The notes under the pieces are model-generated. The model ran no database searches. It was given only the letters and a program-made list of their open reading frames with translations, and was not told the DNA's origin. Both the position numbers and the translations under genes were made by a program. From JBCCGI01 sp039029355 (lineage in GTDB: Bacteria > Planctomycetota > UBA1135 > GCA-002686595), in the NCBI GenBank assembly GCA_039029355.1, contig JBCCGI010000035.1:16203-80202 (forward strand): a DNA stretch of 64,000 nt. The letters run 5' to 3'. Numbering within the stretch: position 1 is the stretch's first letter; the number at the start of each line of letters is the position of its first letter. Shown piece after piece: positions 17,750 to 26,390 of this stretch.

Positions 17750-18754
17750 TTGCCTACACTCAGCACGCCTTCCGACGCCGAAGTCCGCCGCAAAGTCAAA
17801 GCAGAGCTAGGAGAGGAGCTGCTTCGGCCGCGTCCAACGCGACTGTTCGCGCTCGTTCCGCAGCTCGCATTAATCGTAGGGATAAGCGCCTTCCTCGCGC
17901 TTGCCCGACCTCCGCTCGCCGTCGCGTCCTTGCTGTCGGTTCTGCTAGGAACCTTCTACGGAGCCTTAATGTTCTTCGCACATGAGGTCGGGCACGGCGC
18001 CGTCGTCCGCGGACGTCGCGCGCAGGACGCGGTGCTCTACCTCGGCTGCCTGATCTTCTGCTTCTCGCCCAGCCTTTGGCGCGTGTGGCATAACCAGGTA
18101 CACCACGGGAACACGAACGTGCCCGGCCGAGATCCCGACAACTTCGGGGTCGGCGAGGGCCAAGGCGAAGTCCGGCGGCGGCGTTTCCTAAGCATGGCGC
18201 CCGGGATGGGGCTCGCCGGGTTCGCGTTGACGACGGTGGCGTTCGCGCTGGCCGCCCAGGACGTGCTGTGGCGCAAGTCGCGGCGCATGCCGGGTTTCGA
18301 GCACCTCCCGCGCCGTCGCGCGGCGCTCGATTCGCTGGGCATGCTGCTCTTCTGGAGCGCGCTCGCGCTCACGCTCGACGGCTACGGGATCCTGTTCGTC
18401 ATCGTCGTGCCGATGCTGGTTGCGAACTCGACCGTGCTGCTCTACGTGTTGACGAACCACATGCTGATGCCGCTCGGGACCCCGACGAACGCGCTGCGCG
18501 GGTCGCTGAGCCTCCGCACCCTGGGCGCCCTGGACGTGGCGCACCACTACTTCAGCCACCACACCGAGCACCACCTCTTCCCCGCCTCGCCCGGCACCAG
18601 CTATCCGGCGGTGCGGGCGGCGCTGCTCCAACATTTTCCGGAAGAGTACCGCCTTATCTCACACGCGCGGGCACTGGAGCTGCTGCGCAGCCGCCCGCGG
18701 GCCGACGACAAGGTCCAGCTCGTCGAGGCGGTCGCGGGGCGCGCCGGCGGCTGA
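17750..18754 (+). CDS. Membrane fatty acid desaturase (second in the cluster)
   Basis: A 334-residue membrane desaturase with boxes HEVGH (78-82), HNQVHH (114-119) and HHTEHH (270-275). The H-x3-H / H-x4-HH / HH-x2-HH spacing places it in the broad FADS / alkane hydroxylase-like superfamily, apart from the delta-9 type desaturase at 5318-6259. Hydrophobic spans lie near residues 38-52, 57-77, 95-110, 152-172 and 212-236. The start is TTG at 17750, backed by GAGGAG about 8 bases upstream. It is divergent from the radical SAM gene and marks the right edge of the biosynthetic region. It may add a second unsaturation or hydroxyl to the lipid chain, or simply act on membrane lipids. Confidence 0.85.
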   Translation: MPTLSTPSDAEVRRKVKAELGEELLRPRPTRLFALVPQLALIVGISAFLALARPPLAVASLLSVLLGTFYGALMFFAHEVGHGAVVRGRRAQDAVLYLGCLIFCFSPSLWRVWHNQVHHGNTNVPGRDPDNFGVGEGQGEVRRRRFLSMAPGMGLAGFALTTVAFALAAQDVLWRKSRRMPGFEHLPRRRAALDSLGMLLFWSALALTLDGYGILFVIVVPMLVANSTVLLYVLTNHMLMPLGTPTNALRGSLSLRTLGALDVAHHYFSHHTEHHLFPASPGTSYPAVRAALLQHFPEEYRLISHARALELLRSRPRADDKVQLVEAVAGRAGG

Positions 18755-18794
18755 CGGTCGGCGCGCCGGGTGACCGCGCGGTTACCGAACTCCG

Positions 18795-18821
18795 CTCGAC
18801 GGCGGGGACGATCCGTATACT
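18795..18821 (+). promoter_or_regulatory. Possible -35/-10 promoter for the DUF1800 operon
   Basis: TATACT at 18816-18821 is one base from the -10 consensus and ends 27 bases before the ATG at 18849. The best partner is CTCGAC at 18795-18800 with a 15-base spacer, which is poor for a -35 element. The call rests mainly on the -10 match in GC-rich sequence. Confidence 0.3.
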
Positions 18822-18848
18822 TTGGTGCGTCCATCCAGCGACGAACCG

Positions 18849-20312
18849 ATGCGACGAGACGAGAGCCCGCTAGCGCCCTTTCGGGCCACGACCGACGACC
18901 CGTGGGACCGCGAGAAGGCGGCTCACCTCGCCCGGAGGGCGGGCTTCGGCGCCGGCCCCGACGAGCTGCAGCAGCTGGTCGAGCTCGGGCCCGAGGCAGC
19001 CGTCGACCGCTACGCCGACTTCGGGCCGACCGACCCGCACGTCGAGGCCGAGCTGCGGTCGGTCGGGTCCGAGCTGGACATCGCCCACGAGCGCGTCGGG
19101 AGCTACGGCGCCGCCGCCAGCAACCGCATCCGGCGCTGGTGGCTCTTCCGCATGGTCCACGGGCGTCAGCCGCTGCAGGAGAAGCTCACGCTCTTCTGGC
19201 ACGACCACTTCGCTTGTCAGGAGACCAAGGTCGTCCGCACGCGGCTATTGGTGCAACAGAACGAGCTGTTCCGGAAGCATGCGGGCGGTCCGTTCCGCGA
19301 GCTGGTGCGCGAGGTCGCGCGCAACCCGGCGATGCTGGTGTTCCTCGACAACCGCCTGAGCGAGGCCCGCAACCCGAACGAGAACTGGGCACGCGAGCTG
19401 CTCGAGCTGTTCACGCTGGGAGTCGACCGCTACACCCAGCGCGACGTCACCGAGCTCGCGCGCGTCTTCACGGGCTGGACGACGCCCAAGCTCGACTCGA
19501 ACGAGTTCGCGTTCCGCCCGGACCTGCACGACCCGGGCGACAAGGAGCTGTTCGGCGAGCGGATCGAGGGCCGCGCGGGTGAGGCCGGCATCGGCGAGGG
19601 GCTGGACGCGATCGACCGCCTGCTCGCGCATCCCGACTGCGCGCGCTTCCTCGCGGGGAAGCTGCTGGCGTGGTTCGCGAGCGCGCAGCCGCCCGCGGAG
19701 GTCGTCGACGAGCTGGCCGACGCCCTGCGCGGCAGCGACTTCTCGATCCGCGAAGCGCTCCGGACGCTGTTCCGCTCGGCTTGGTTCTACGCGCCCGAGA
19801 ACCGCTTCGCGCTGTACCGCAATCCGGTCGAGCTGGTCGTCGGCGTCGCGCGCGCGCTGGGGCTGCAGAACGCTCACCTCGCCGAGCTGGAGCGCTACTG
19901 CCTGCGCATGGGGATGGAGCTCTTCGAGCCCCCCTCGGTCGCCGGCTGGAGCCACGGCGAGGCCTGGGCCCAGACCGGCTCGGTCGCGCCGCGCTTCGAC
20001 TTCGCGATCGGGGTATCCCAGCTGCCGCACGCGGCGCGGCGCGTGACCGGGCGCGCGTCGATCCACCTTGACGAGCTCGCCGGCGAGGGGCTGCGCGGGG
20101 ACGTGCTGGTGCCCTCCGCGCTCGTGCAGGCCGTGGCGCAGCGCGTGCTGGAGCAGCCGCTCGCGGCCGAGAAGGAACAGGCGCTCGTCGCCTACCTCAA
20201 CGAAGGCGAGCCCCAGCCCGAGGACGCGAAGGCCGCGCGCCGATGGCGCCGCGAGCGCATCCGCGCCTGCATCCACCTGATCCTGACCGCACCGGAGCTG
20301 GCCTTTGCCTAG
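18849..20312 (+). CDS. DUF1800 family protein
   Basis: A 487-residue DUF1800 protein. Family landmarks are HLARRAGFG near the N terminus, KLTLFWHDHFA, ENWARELLELFTLG and FTGW, then PVELVVG and PPSVAGW in the C-terminal half. DUF1800 proteins are almost always paired with DUF1501 proteins, as here; the pair is abundant in Planctomycetota and related groups, and its biochemical role is unsettled. The ATG at 18849 is preferred over an in-frame TTG 27 bases upstream. No signal peptide is obvious. It overlaps the start of the DUF1501 gene by 8 bases, indicating coupled expression. Confidence 0.92.
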   Translation: MRRDESPLAPFRATTDDPWDREKAAHLARRAGFGAGPDELQQLVELGPEAAVDRYADFGPTDPHVEAELRSVGSELDIAHERVGSYGAAASNRIRRWWLFRMVHGRQPLQEKLTLFWHDHFACQETKVVRTRLLVQQNELFRKHAGGPFRELVREVARNPAMLVFLDNRLSEARNPNENWARELLELFTLGVDRYTQRDVTELARVFTGWTTPKLDSNEFAFRPDLHDPGDKELFGERIEGRAGEAGIGEGLDAIDRLLAHPDCARFLAGKLLAWFASAQPPAEVVDELADALRGSDFSIREALRTLFRSAWFYAPENRFALYRNPVELVVGVARALGLQNAHLAELERYCLRMGMELFEPPSVAGWSHGEAWAQTGSVAPRFDFAIGVSQLPHAARRVTGRASIHLDELAGEGLRGDVLVPSALVQAVAQRVLEQPLAAEKEQALVAYLNEGEPQPEDAKAARRWRRERIRACIHLILTAPELAFA

Positions 20313-21528
20313 ACGAACGCTGAACCGACGTGACCTCCTCGCGGGGACGACCGGCGCGCTCGGCGCCGCGTTCGCCGCGCCGCTTTGGGCGGGAGGACGG
20401 GAGGGGCGCACCGCGCCCCGCAGGCTCGTGCTGCTCGTTCTCGACGGAGGAAACGACGGGCTGAACACCCTCGCGCCGATCGAGGACGACGCGTACCACA
20501 AGGCACGCCCCGCGCTTGCGCTTGCCGCGCCGGACGCGCGCCGCGTCGACGAGCTCAATGCGTTCCACCCGTCGCTCGCGCGCACGGCCGAGCGCTTCCG
20601 CGAGGGCGGCGTGTGCGTGCTGCGCGGCGTGGGCTACGACACGCCCAACCTGTCGCACTTCCGCAGCATGGACATCTGGAGCGCGGCGAGCCTCGCGCTC
20701 CCGATGCCGGCGACCGGCTGGGCCGGGCGGCTGGTCGATGCGGCGCTGGACGGCGAGCGCGGCGAGACCCCCATGCTGTCGGTCGGCGACGTCGCGGTGC
20801 CGTTCGCGCTGCGCGCGTCCCGCAACGTGGCCAGCGTGGTGCCCAACCGCCAGCAGTTCCGCGTGCGCTCGGGGCCGTCCTCGAGCTCGATGGATGAGCT
20901 CGACGCCCGCCGACGCGCGCTCGACGTCCTCAACGGCGGCGCCGGATCGGTCGGCGACGCGGTCGCGGCGGCCACCGCGTCCAGCGAGGCGATCGCCGCC
21001 GCGCTCGAGCGTTCGCCCCGCGTGGAGTACCCCAAGACCAAGCTCGCCCAGGACCTCGGGATCGTCGCCCGCGTGGCTGAGGCCGGCCTACCGACGCGCT
21101 GCTTCTACGTGGCGCAGAAGGGCTACGACACCCATGCGGCCCAGGCGGGCACGCACGCCGAGCTGCTCGCGACACTGGACGCCGCGCTCGACGCCTTCCT
21201 GCGCGACCTCGCGGCCTGCGACGCGCTCGGGGACACGCTGGTCCTCGTGCTGAGCGAGTTCGGCCGACGCGTAGCCGAGAACGGCGTCGGCGCCACCGCC
21301 GGCACCGACCACGGCGCGGCTTCGCTCGTGATGCTGCTGGGCGGCGGGATCCGCCCAGGGCTACACGGCGGACAACCGCGGCTGGACGACGTGGACGAGA
21401 ACGGCAACCTGCGCCACAGCATCGACTTCCGCAGCGTCTACGCCGACGTCGCGAAGGGGTGGTTCGGCGTCGACGCAGCGAGCGTGCTGGGCGGCGAGTT
21501 CGCGCCGGCGGGCGTGGTGGTCGCGTGA
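20305..21528 (+). CDS. DUF1501 family protein with twin-arginine signal
   Basis: A 407-residue DUF1501 protein starting at TTG 20305. The N terminus has a twin-arginine type leader (NRRDLL followed by a hydrophobic Ala/Gly-rich stretch), so it is probably exported folded. The alkaline-phosphatase-superfamily-like core shows LDGGNDGLNT, HFRSMDIW, KGYDTHAAQ, LSEFGRR and TDHG, motifs shared by DUF1501 proteins and consistent with metal-dependent hydrolase chemistry. It overlaps DUF1800 by 8 bases and the following lipoprotein gene by 4 (GTGA). The three genes form one transcription unit. Confidence 0.92.
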   Translation: MPRRTLNRRDLLAGTTGALGAAFAAPLWAGGREGRTAPRRLVLLVLDGGNDGLNTLAPIEDDAYHKARPALALAAPDARRVDELNAFHPSLARTAERFREGGVCVLRGVGYDTPNLSHFRSMDIWSAASLALPMPATGWAGRLVDAALDGERGETPMLSVGDVAVPFALRASRNVASVVPNRQQFRVRSGPSSSSMDELDARRRALDVLNGGAGSVGDAVAAATASSEAIAAALERSPRVEYPKTKLAQDLGIVARVAEAGLPTRCFYVAQKGYDTHAAQAGTHAELLATLDAALDAFLRDLAACDALGDTLVLVLSEFGRRVAENGVGATAGTDHGAASLVMLLGGGIRPGLHGGQPRLDDVDENGNLRHSIDFRSVYADVAKGWFGVDAASVLGGEFAPAGVVVA

Positions 21529-22715
21529 GGCGTCTTCAGGCGATCGCGGTCCTGACCTGCGCGGCGGCCTGCGCCACTCCCGGCGACGTCGCGCAGCTCG
21601 TGCCCTACGGCGACCAAGCCGCGGCGCCGGTCCAGGTCCCGACGGCGCCGGGGATCGGCGCGGCGCGCGGCGACGCCGTGCCCGCAGGCGGCACGATCGG
21701 CCGCGACGCCGCGCTGGCCGACACCTTCACGGCGGAGGGACAGGCGGTCGAGTACCGCTTCGACAGCGGCGCCGGCGAGCTCTCGATCTTCGAGCTCGAG
21801 GCCTGGGGCCTGTCACGCGGATGGTCCTCGGTCGCCGGCGTCCAGGTGCTGGCCGGGGACGGGTCGGTGCTGCGGGAGGTCGAGCGGCCCGGCGGCACCC
21901 GCTACACCTGCGTCGTCGACTTCGTCGCGCCCCAGGACGGCGAGTACCGCCTGCGCATCGAGGCGATCCGCGAGCACTACCGGTACACGCTGATCCGCCA
22001 CTCCGGCCTGGTCCGGCCCGCCGAGGGCGCGCGCCTCGCGCTCGGCCAGCACGAGCTGGTCTACGGGTTCCTGGCGGATGCCGAGGACCGCGCGCGGTTC
22101 GCGCTGCCGCTCGCGGCCGGCGAGCGCGTGCTGCTGCGCGTAGCGCCGCTGCGCGAGAACCACGAGGAAGACCTGCACAAGAAGCGCGGCGGGCAGCTCA
22201 CGACCTTCGTGACCCGCGGCGAGACGCCCGGGCTGCCCGACGTCGACGGCCTGATCGACGGCCTGCGGGCGCGGATCCGCGAGCGCGGCAACACGCCGTC
22301 GTACCCGTTCTTCGGGCTCGCGGCCGGCGCCTCGCCCTATGGAGCGGACCGGCCGCTCGTCGTGCTCCAGGCCGACGAGGCGGGCGACTATCCGGTCGAC
22401 GTGGTCGCGCGCGACGACTCCGAGCCCGGCATCTTCCGCTTGACCATCGAGCGCTCGCCGGAGCTCGGCCGCGTGCGCGGACGCGTCGGGGACATCGACG
22501 ACGAGCCGCTCGCCGGCGTGCGCGTGCAGCTGCTGCTCGAGCCGGACCTGGTGCTCGTCGCCGAGACCGACTCGGACGCCGAGGGCCTCTTCGCCAGCGA
22601 CGTGCCGGTCGGCGACTACACCGTGCTGTTCGCCGTCGACGAGGCCTCGCCCGCCGCGCGCGCCCGCACGCACGTCGCGGACGAGACCGAGCTCAACCTG
22701 ATCTACGGCGAGTAG
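21525..22715 (+). CDS. Exported protein with carboxypeptidase-regulatory-like C-terminal domain
   Basis: A 396-residue protein beginning at GTG 21525, which overlaps the DUF1501 stop. The N terminus (hydrophobic run, then TCAAAC) looks like an export or lipoprotein signal, although the lipobox is imperfect. The middle part resembles beta-sandwich pre-peptidase domains: it repeats an acidic, aromatic pattern ending in EYRLRIEAIREHYRYTL. The last ~75 residues (RVRGRVGDIDDEPLAGV, then VPVGDYTVLF) match carboxypeptidase regulatory-like folds. It is presumably an envelope partner of the DUF1800/DUF1501 pair. A longer frame open upstream lies inside DUF1501 and was not used. Confidence 0.75.
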   Translation: MRRLQAIAVLTCAAACATPGDVAQLVPYGDQAAAPVQVPTAPGIGAARGDAVPAGGTIGRDAALADTFTAEGQAVEYRFDSGAGELSIFELEAWGLSRGWSSVAGVQVLAGDGSVLREVERPGGTRYTCVVDFVAPQDGEYRLRIEAIREHYRYTLIRHSGLVRPAEGARLALGQHELVYGFLADAEDRARFALPLAAGERVLLRVAPLRENHEEDLHKKRGGQLTTFVTRGETPGLPDVDGLIDGLRARIRERGNTPSYPFFGLAAGASPYGADRPLVVLQADEAGDYPVDVVARDDSEPGIFRLTIERSPELGRVRGRVGDIDDEPLAGVRVQLLLEPDLVLVAETDSDAEGLFASDVPVGDYTVLFAVDEASPAARARTHVADETELNLIYGE

Positions 22716-22738
22716 CCCCGCAGGCCCGGCGTCGGGCT
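22714..22738. terminator. Weak hairpin between convergent genes
   Basis: AGCCC at 22714-22718 pairs with GGGCT at 22734-22738 across a 15-base loop, between the stop of the exported-protein gene and the stop of metF. The stem is short and has no T-run, so this is only a plausible bidirectional terminator. Confidence 0.25.
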
Positions 22739-23607
22739 CAGTGCTCCTTGATCGCGGCCAGGATCGAGCGCGTCGCCTGGCTCTTGTTGAGCGTGTAGAA
22801 GTGGATGCCCGGCGCGCCCTGCTCGAGCAGGTTGCGGCACTGGTCGATGGCGTGCTCGATGCCGGTTGCCATGACCGAGCCCGGGTCGTCCTCGTAGCGG
22901 TTGAGGCGCTCGAGCAGCGCGCCGGGGATGCGCGCTCCGCACATGCCCGTGAAGCGCTTCACCTGGCTGACGTTCGTGATCGGCATGATGCCGGGCGTGA
23001 TCGGCACCGTGATGCCGGCCGCGTGCGCGCGCTCGACGAACGAGAAGTAGTCCTGGTTTTCGAAGAAGAGCTGCGTGATCAGGAACTCGGCGCCCGCGTC
23101 GACCTTGTTCACCGTCCAGCGCAGGTCGTCCTCGGGCGAAGGCGACTCGGGATGCACCTCGGGATAGCACGCCCCGCCGATGCCGACGTCGTAGTTGTCG
23201 GCCAGGAACTCGATCAGCTCGCTCGCATTCGAGAAGCCGCCGGCGGCCGGGACGAACCTGACCTCGCCCTTCGGCGGGTCGCCGCGCAGGCCGAGGATGT
23301 TCTCGACGCCGCTGCCGACCAGCTTGCCGACGACCTCGCGGATCTCGTCGACGGTGTGGCCCACGCACGTGAGGTGCGCCATTGCGGTGACGCCGAGCTC
23401 GCTCTGGATACGCGAGACGCACTCCAGCGTGCGCCCGCGCGTCGACCCGCCGGCGCCGTAGGTCACGGAGATGAAGTCGGGTGAGACCATCTCCTTCAGC
23501 TCGGCGGCGGCGCGCATCAGGTTGTTGGCGCCCTCGTCGGTCTTCGGGGGGAAGAACTCGAAGCTAAAGACCGGGTGGTCCCCACCGTGCATTTCCTCGA
23601 TTCTCAC
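22738..23607 (-). CDS. metF: 5,10-methylenetetrahydrofolate reductase
   Basis: A 289-residue MetF of normal bacterial length. It shows the N-terminal FSFEFFPPKTDEG with the active-site Glu of the family, VTYGAGGSTRGRT, HLTCVGHT and LRGDPPKG, and a C-terminal GIHFYTLNKS. The enzyme is a cytosolic FAD-dependent TIM barrel that reduces methylene-THF to methyl-THF for methionine synthesis. The start is GTG 23607, overlapping the thioesterase stop in GTGA. It is the last gene of the long minus-strand catabolic unit. That placement is unusual for metF and may link one-carbon metabolism to the pathway, or may simply reflect operon packing. Confidence 0.95.
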   Translation of the reverse strand: MRIEEMHGGDHPVFSFEFFPPKTDEGANNLMRAAAELKEMVSPDFISVTYGAGGSTRGRTLECVSRIQSELGVTAMAHLTCVGHTVDEIREVVGKLVGSGVENILGLRGDPPKGEVRFVPAAGGFSNASELIEFLADNYDVGIGGACYPEVHPESPSPEDDLRWTVNKVDAGAEFLITQLFFENQDYFSFVERAHAAGITVPITPGIMPITNVSQVKRFTGMCGARIPGALLERLNRYEDDPGSVMATGIEHAIDQCRNLLEQGAPGIHFYTLNKSQATRSILAAIKEH

Positions 23608-24020
23608 GCTTCCTCCATGATGGACTCGAAACCGGTGCGGTACTTCTCGGGGATCGGGGTGGACTTCATCCCGGGCAGCTCGACGCAGACGACGGTCATG
23701 TTAGCGGTCAGGCAGGCGACGTCGTTGACGAAGAACCGATACCGCAGGCTGATCGAAGAGTCGCCCAGCCGCGTGCACGTCACGTGCACCAGCGGCCGGT
23801 CGCCGAAGCGCAGCGGGTTACGGAAGTCGACCTCGGAGTGCACCAGCGGAAAGCCGACCTTGCGCTCGAGCAGCAGGTGGTAGTAGCGAGCGCCGACGTG
23901 CTCGTCCCACAGCTCCTCGAAGGCTTCGTGGATGTAGTCGTAGATCTTCGGGTAGTAGACGATCCCGGCCGGGTCAACGTCTCCGAAGCGGACCTTGAGC
24001 TGGGTGATGAAGGCGCTCAA
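23604..24020 (-). CDS. Hotdog-fold acyl-CoA thioesterase (4-hydroxybenzoyl-CoA thioesterase / YbgC type)
   Basis: A 138-residue hotdog protein with the family signature RFGDVDPAGIVYYPKI, in which the Asp before PAG is the catalytic residue of 4-hydroxybenzoyl-CoA thioesterases, and VHSEVDFRNPLRFGD. It hydrolyses an acyl- or aryl-CoA. The start is a TTG at 24020 whose last two bases begin the TGA stop of the creatininase-like gene (TTGA overlap). Being in one unit with an aryl-CoA ligase, it may rescue CoA from dead-end thioesters or release a pathway product. Confidence 0.88.
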   Translation of the reverse strand: MSAFITQLKVRFGDVDPAGIVYYPKIYDYIHEAFEELWDEHVGARYYHLLLERKVGFPLVHSEVDFRNPLRFGDRPLVHVTCTRLGDSSISLRYRFFVNDVACLTANMTVVCVELPGMKSTPIPEKYRTGFESIMEEA

Positions 24021-24781
24021 CCGAAGAGCTCCGGCCAGGCCTCGCGCACCGACTCGACGATCATCGTGGCCAGCCGGTCGATCAGGTCGACGCCCTCCTC
24101 GGCGCTCGCGCTCGCGGGATCGCCGCAGTACGCAGCGTCGGCCCCGGCCTGCTGGAAGGTCTTGGCACCGCCCTTCATCTTGCCGATCAGGTCGATCGCC
24201 ACCGGCGGGAGCGCGGCACGCTCGTCCTCGCGGACGGCGCCCGGGTCGGCGGCGAGCACGATGCTCGACTCGTAGCGGCCGGCGTGGCAGTCACCGCTCT
24301 TGAACTCCTCGCCCAAGGTGCCGGCCCATCGGCGCCGCGTGTTGTCGGGGTAGATCACCTGGGCGCGGTACTTGGTGAGCTCGGCGCAGTCGCCCGCCAC
24401 GCCACGCAGGATCTGGACGTGGGCCGGCTCGAGGTGCGCGTTCGAGAACACGATGCGGCGCACGCCCTGGTCCTCGAGCGACTCGATTACGTCTTCGAGC
24501 AGCGCCCACAGCGTGCCGGGGCGCAGGCTGATCCGCCCGGCGAAGCCGTCGGTGAAGTGCGTCAGGCCGTAGGCGACGGACGGGAGGAGCACCGTCTCGA
24601 CACCCTCGGCCGCCAGGCGCTCGGCCGCGCGCCGCGACTGCGCCTCGGCAATCGTCACGTCGGTGTCGAGCGGCAGGTGCGGTCCGTGGGGTTCGGTGGC
24701 GCCTACGGGGAGGATCACGACCACGCGGTCGTGCAGCCGGCGCTGTGCCTCCGGCCAGGTCAGTTTGGCGAGGTCCGTCAT
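24017..24781 (-). CDS. Creatininase-family metal-dependent amidohydrolase
   Basis: A 254-residue creatininase-family protein. The metal-binding motifs are ILPVGATEPHGPHLP-like (Glu and His ligands, then DTD), LTHFTDGF, SNAHLEP in place of the common NGHGGN, and GDCHAGRYESS. Family members open cyclic amides or cleave N-linked side chains (creatinine amidohydrolase, mycofactocin MftE, FAPy deformylase). The ATG at 24781 overlaps the ligase stop (ATGA). In an operon with a kynureninase-like enzyme and an aryl-CoA ligase it may remove a formyl or other amide group from the aromatic substrate, but that is inference. Confidence 0.88.
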   Translation of the reverse strand: MTDLAKLTWPEAQRRLHDRVVVILPVGATEPHGPHLPLDTDVTIAEAQSRRAAERLAAEGVETVLLPSVAYGLTHFTDGFAGRISLRPGTLWALLEDVIESLEDQGVRRIVFSNAHLEPAHVQILRGVAGDCAELTKYRAQVIYPDNTRRRWAGTLGEEFKSGDCHAGRYESSIVLAADPGAVREDERAALPPVAIDLIGKMKGGAKTFQQAGADAAYCGDPASASAEEGVDLIDRLATMIVESVREAWPELFG

Positions 24782-26379
24782 TCCTTCGACCGTCCGCGGG
24801 TTTCGAGCTCTGCCTTCAGCTCCTTGCGCGCCACCTTGCCGCGATCGTTGCGCGGCAGCGAATCGCGCCATTCGAACCAGCGCGGGTACTTGTGCGGCGC
24901 GAGTCGGTCCTTGACCCAGGCCTTGAGCTCGGCGGCGAGCGCCTCTCCGCCCTCGGCGCCTTCGGCGAGCCCGACGAAGGCGAAGGGCTTCACCAAGCCC
25001 TCCGCGTCCTCGTGGCCGAGGATGCAGACCTCGCGCACCGCGTCGTGCCCGAGCAGCGCGTTCTCGATCTCGAGCGGCGACACCCAGATCCCGCTGACCT
25101 TGAGCAGGTCGTCGGAGCGGCCCTCGTAGTAGAAGAAGCCCTCGTCGTCGCGGCGGAAGATGTCGGCCGACGTGCACCAGTCCGCCTGGTACGTCTCGTT
25201 CGACTTCTTCTTGTCGCCCCAGTAGCAAAGCGCCGTCGAGCCGCCGCGGACACGCAGCCGGCCGGGCTCGCCGTTGGGGAGCTCGGCGCCCGCGGGATCG
25301 ACGACCTGCGCGTCGTAGCCCGGGACGAGCTTGCCGAGGCTGCCGATGCGCACGTCGCCCGGGTAGTTCGAGATGTAGATGTGGAACATCTCGGCCGAGC
25401 CGATGCCGTCGAGGATCTCGACGCCGGAGCGCTCCTTCCAGTCCTCGTACAGCTTGGCGGGCAGCGCCTCGCCCGCCGACAGGCAGACCCGCAGCGACGA
25501 GAAGTCGGCGCCCTCGCAGCGCTCGGAGCGCAGCATGTTGTTGATCATCGTCGGCACGCTGGTCAGCAGCGTGGGCCGGTGCGCGGCGATCTGGTCGAAG
25601 AGCTCGTCGGCGGTCGAGCGCCCCGGGAAGAGCACGGCCGTCGCGCCCGCGCGGAACGGGAACATGAGGTTCGTGCCGGTTGCGTAGCCGAAGAAGAGCT
25701 TCGGCACCGAGAGGCACACGTCGTCCTCGCAGTACCCCACGACCTGCCGCGCGTAGGTCTCGGTGCTGTAGGCGAAGTCGGCGTGCGTGTGGACACAGGC
25801 TTTGGGCTTGCCCGTCGAGCCCGAAGTGAAGAGCCAGCCCGCCAGGTCGTCGGGCCCGGTCGGCTCGACCGCGGCGAGCTCGGACGCCGGGTCCTCGGCC
25901 GCCAGGGCCTCCTCGTAGTCCACGAAGCCGCCGGCGTCGCCACCGACGACGAAGACCCGCTCGCAGAGCCGCGCCGCGCGCGCCGCGGGCCCCAGCTCGG
26001 CCAGGACGTCGGCGTGCGTGATCACCACGCGCGCCTTGGTGTAGTCGAGGTAGTACGCGAAGTCCTCGCGCTTGAGCAGCGGGTTGACCATCGCGAAGAC
26101 CGCGCCCGCGCGCAGCACGCCGTAGAAGGCCTCGGCGAACTCAAAGCGGTCGGGGAGCACGATCAGCGCCCGCTCCTCCGGCCGTACCCCCGCCCGGCGC
26201 AGGGCGGCCGCCAAGCGCGCGGAGCGCTCAGACAGCTGCGCGTAGGTCCGCGCGTCGCCCCCCGCCCGCAACGCAACCTTGCCCCCCCGCCCCGCCTCGA
26301 CGTTGTGGTCGAGGAAGTAGGAGCACAGGTTGAACCGGTCCGGGAAGGTCGGAGCGGCGACCGAGGAATGCTGCCCCAT
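24778..26379 (-). CDS. Benzoate/aminobenzoate-type CoA ligase
   Basis: A 533-residue adenylate-forming ligase close to the benzoate-CoA ligase (BadA/BclA) type. It shows FNLCSYFLDHNVEAG near the start, P-loop LFTSGSTGKPKA, PKLFFGYATG, SAGEALP, DGIGSAEMFHIYISN, the hinge GRSDDLLKVSGIWVSP and the C-terminal lysine in RNDRGKVARK. The DGIGSxEMxHIYISN stretch is characteristic of aryl-CoA ligases for benzoate, 4-hydroxybenzoate or 2-aminobenzoate. It should form the entry CoA thioester of the pathway from ATP, CoA and the aromatic acid. It overlaps the creatininase gene by 4 bases and sits 11 bases behind the pseudokinase gene. The exact acid is not determined here. Confidence 0.92.
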   Translation of the reverse strand: MGQHSSVAAPTFPDRFNLCSYFLDHNVEAGRGGKVALRAGGDARTYAQLSERSARLAAALRRAGVRPEERALIVLPDRFEFAEAFYGVLRAGAVFAMVNPLLKREDFAYYLDYTKARVVITHADVLAELGPAARAARLCERVFVVGGDAGGFVDYEEALAAEDPASELAAVEPTGPDDLAGWLFTSGSTGKPKACVHTHADFAYSTETYARQVVGYCEDDVCLSVPKLFFGYATGTNLMFPFRAGATAVLFPGRSTADELFDQIAAHRPTLLTSVPTMINNMLRSERCEGADFSSLRVCLSAGEALPAKLYEDWKERSGVEILDGIGSAEMFHIYISNYPGDVRIGSLGKLVPGYDAQVVDPAGAELPNGEPGRLRVRGGSTALCYWGDKKKSNETYQADWCTSADIFRRDDEGFFYYEGRSDDLLKVSGIWVSPLEIENALLGHDAVREVCILGHEDAEGLVKPFAFVGLAEGAEGGEALAAELKAWVKDRLAPHKYPRWFEWRDSLPRNDRGKVARKELKAELETRGRSKE

Positions 26380-26390
26380 GGCGTCGGCGC

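Noticed and set aside
24785..25717. Upstream extension of the creatininase-like frame
   Set aside because: It lies antisense-in-frame over the CoA ligase gene and has no motif; the ATG at 24781 gives the ATGA overlap and the full domain.
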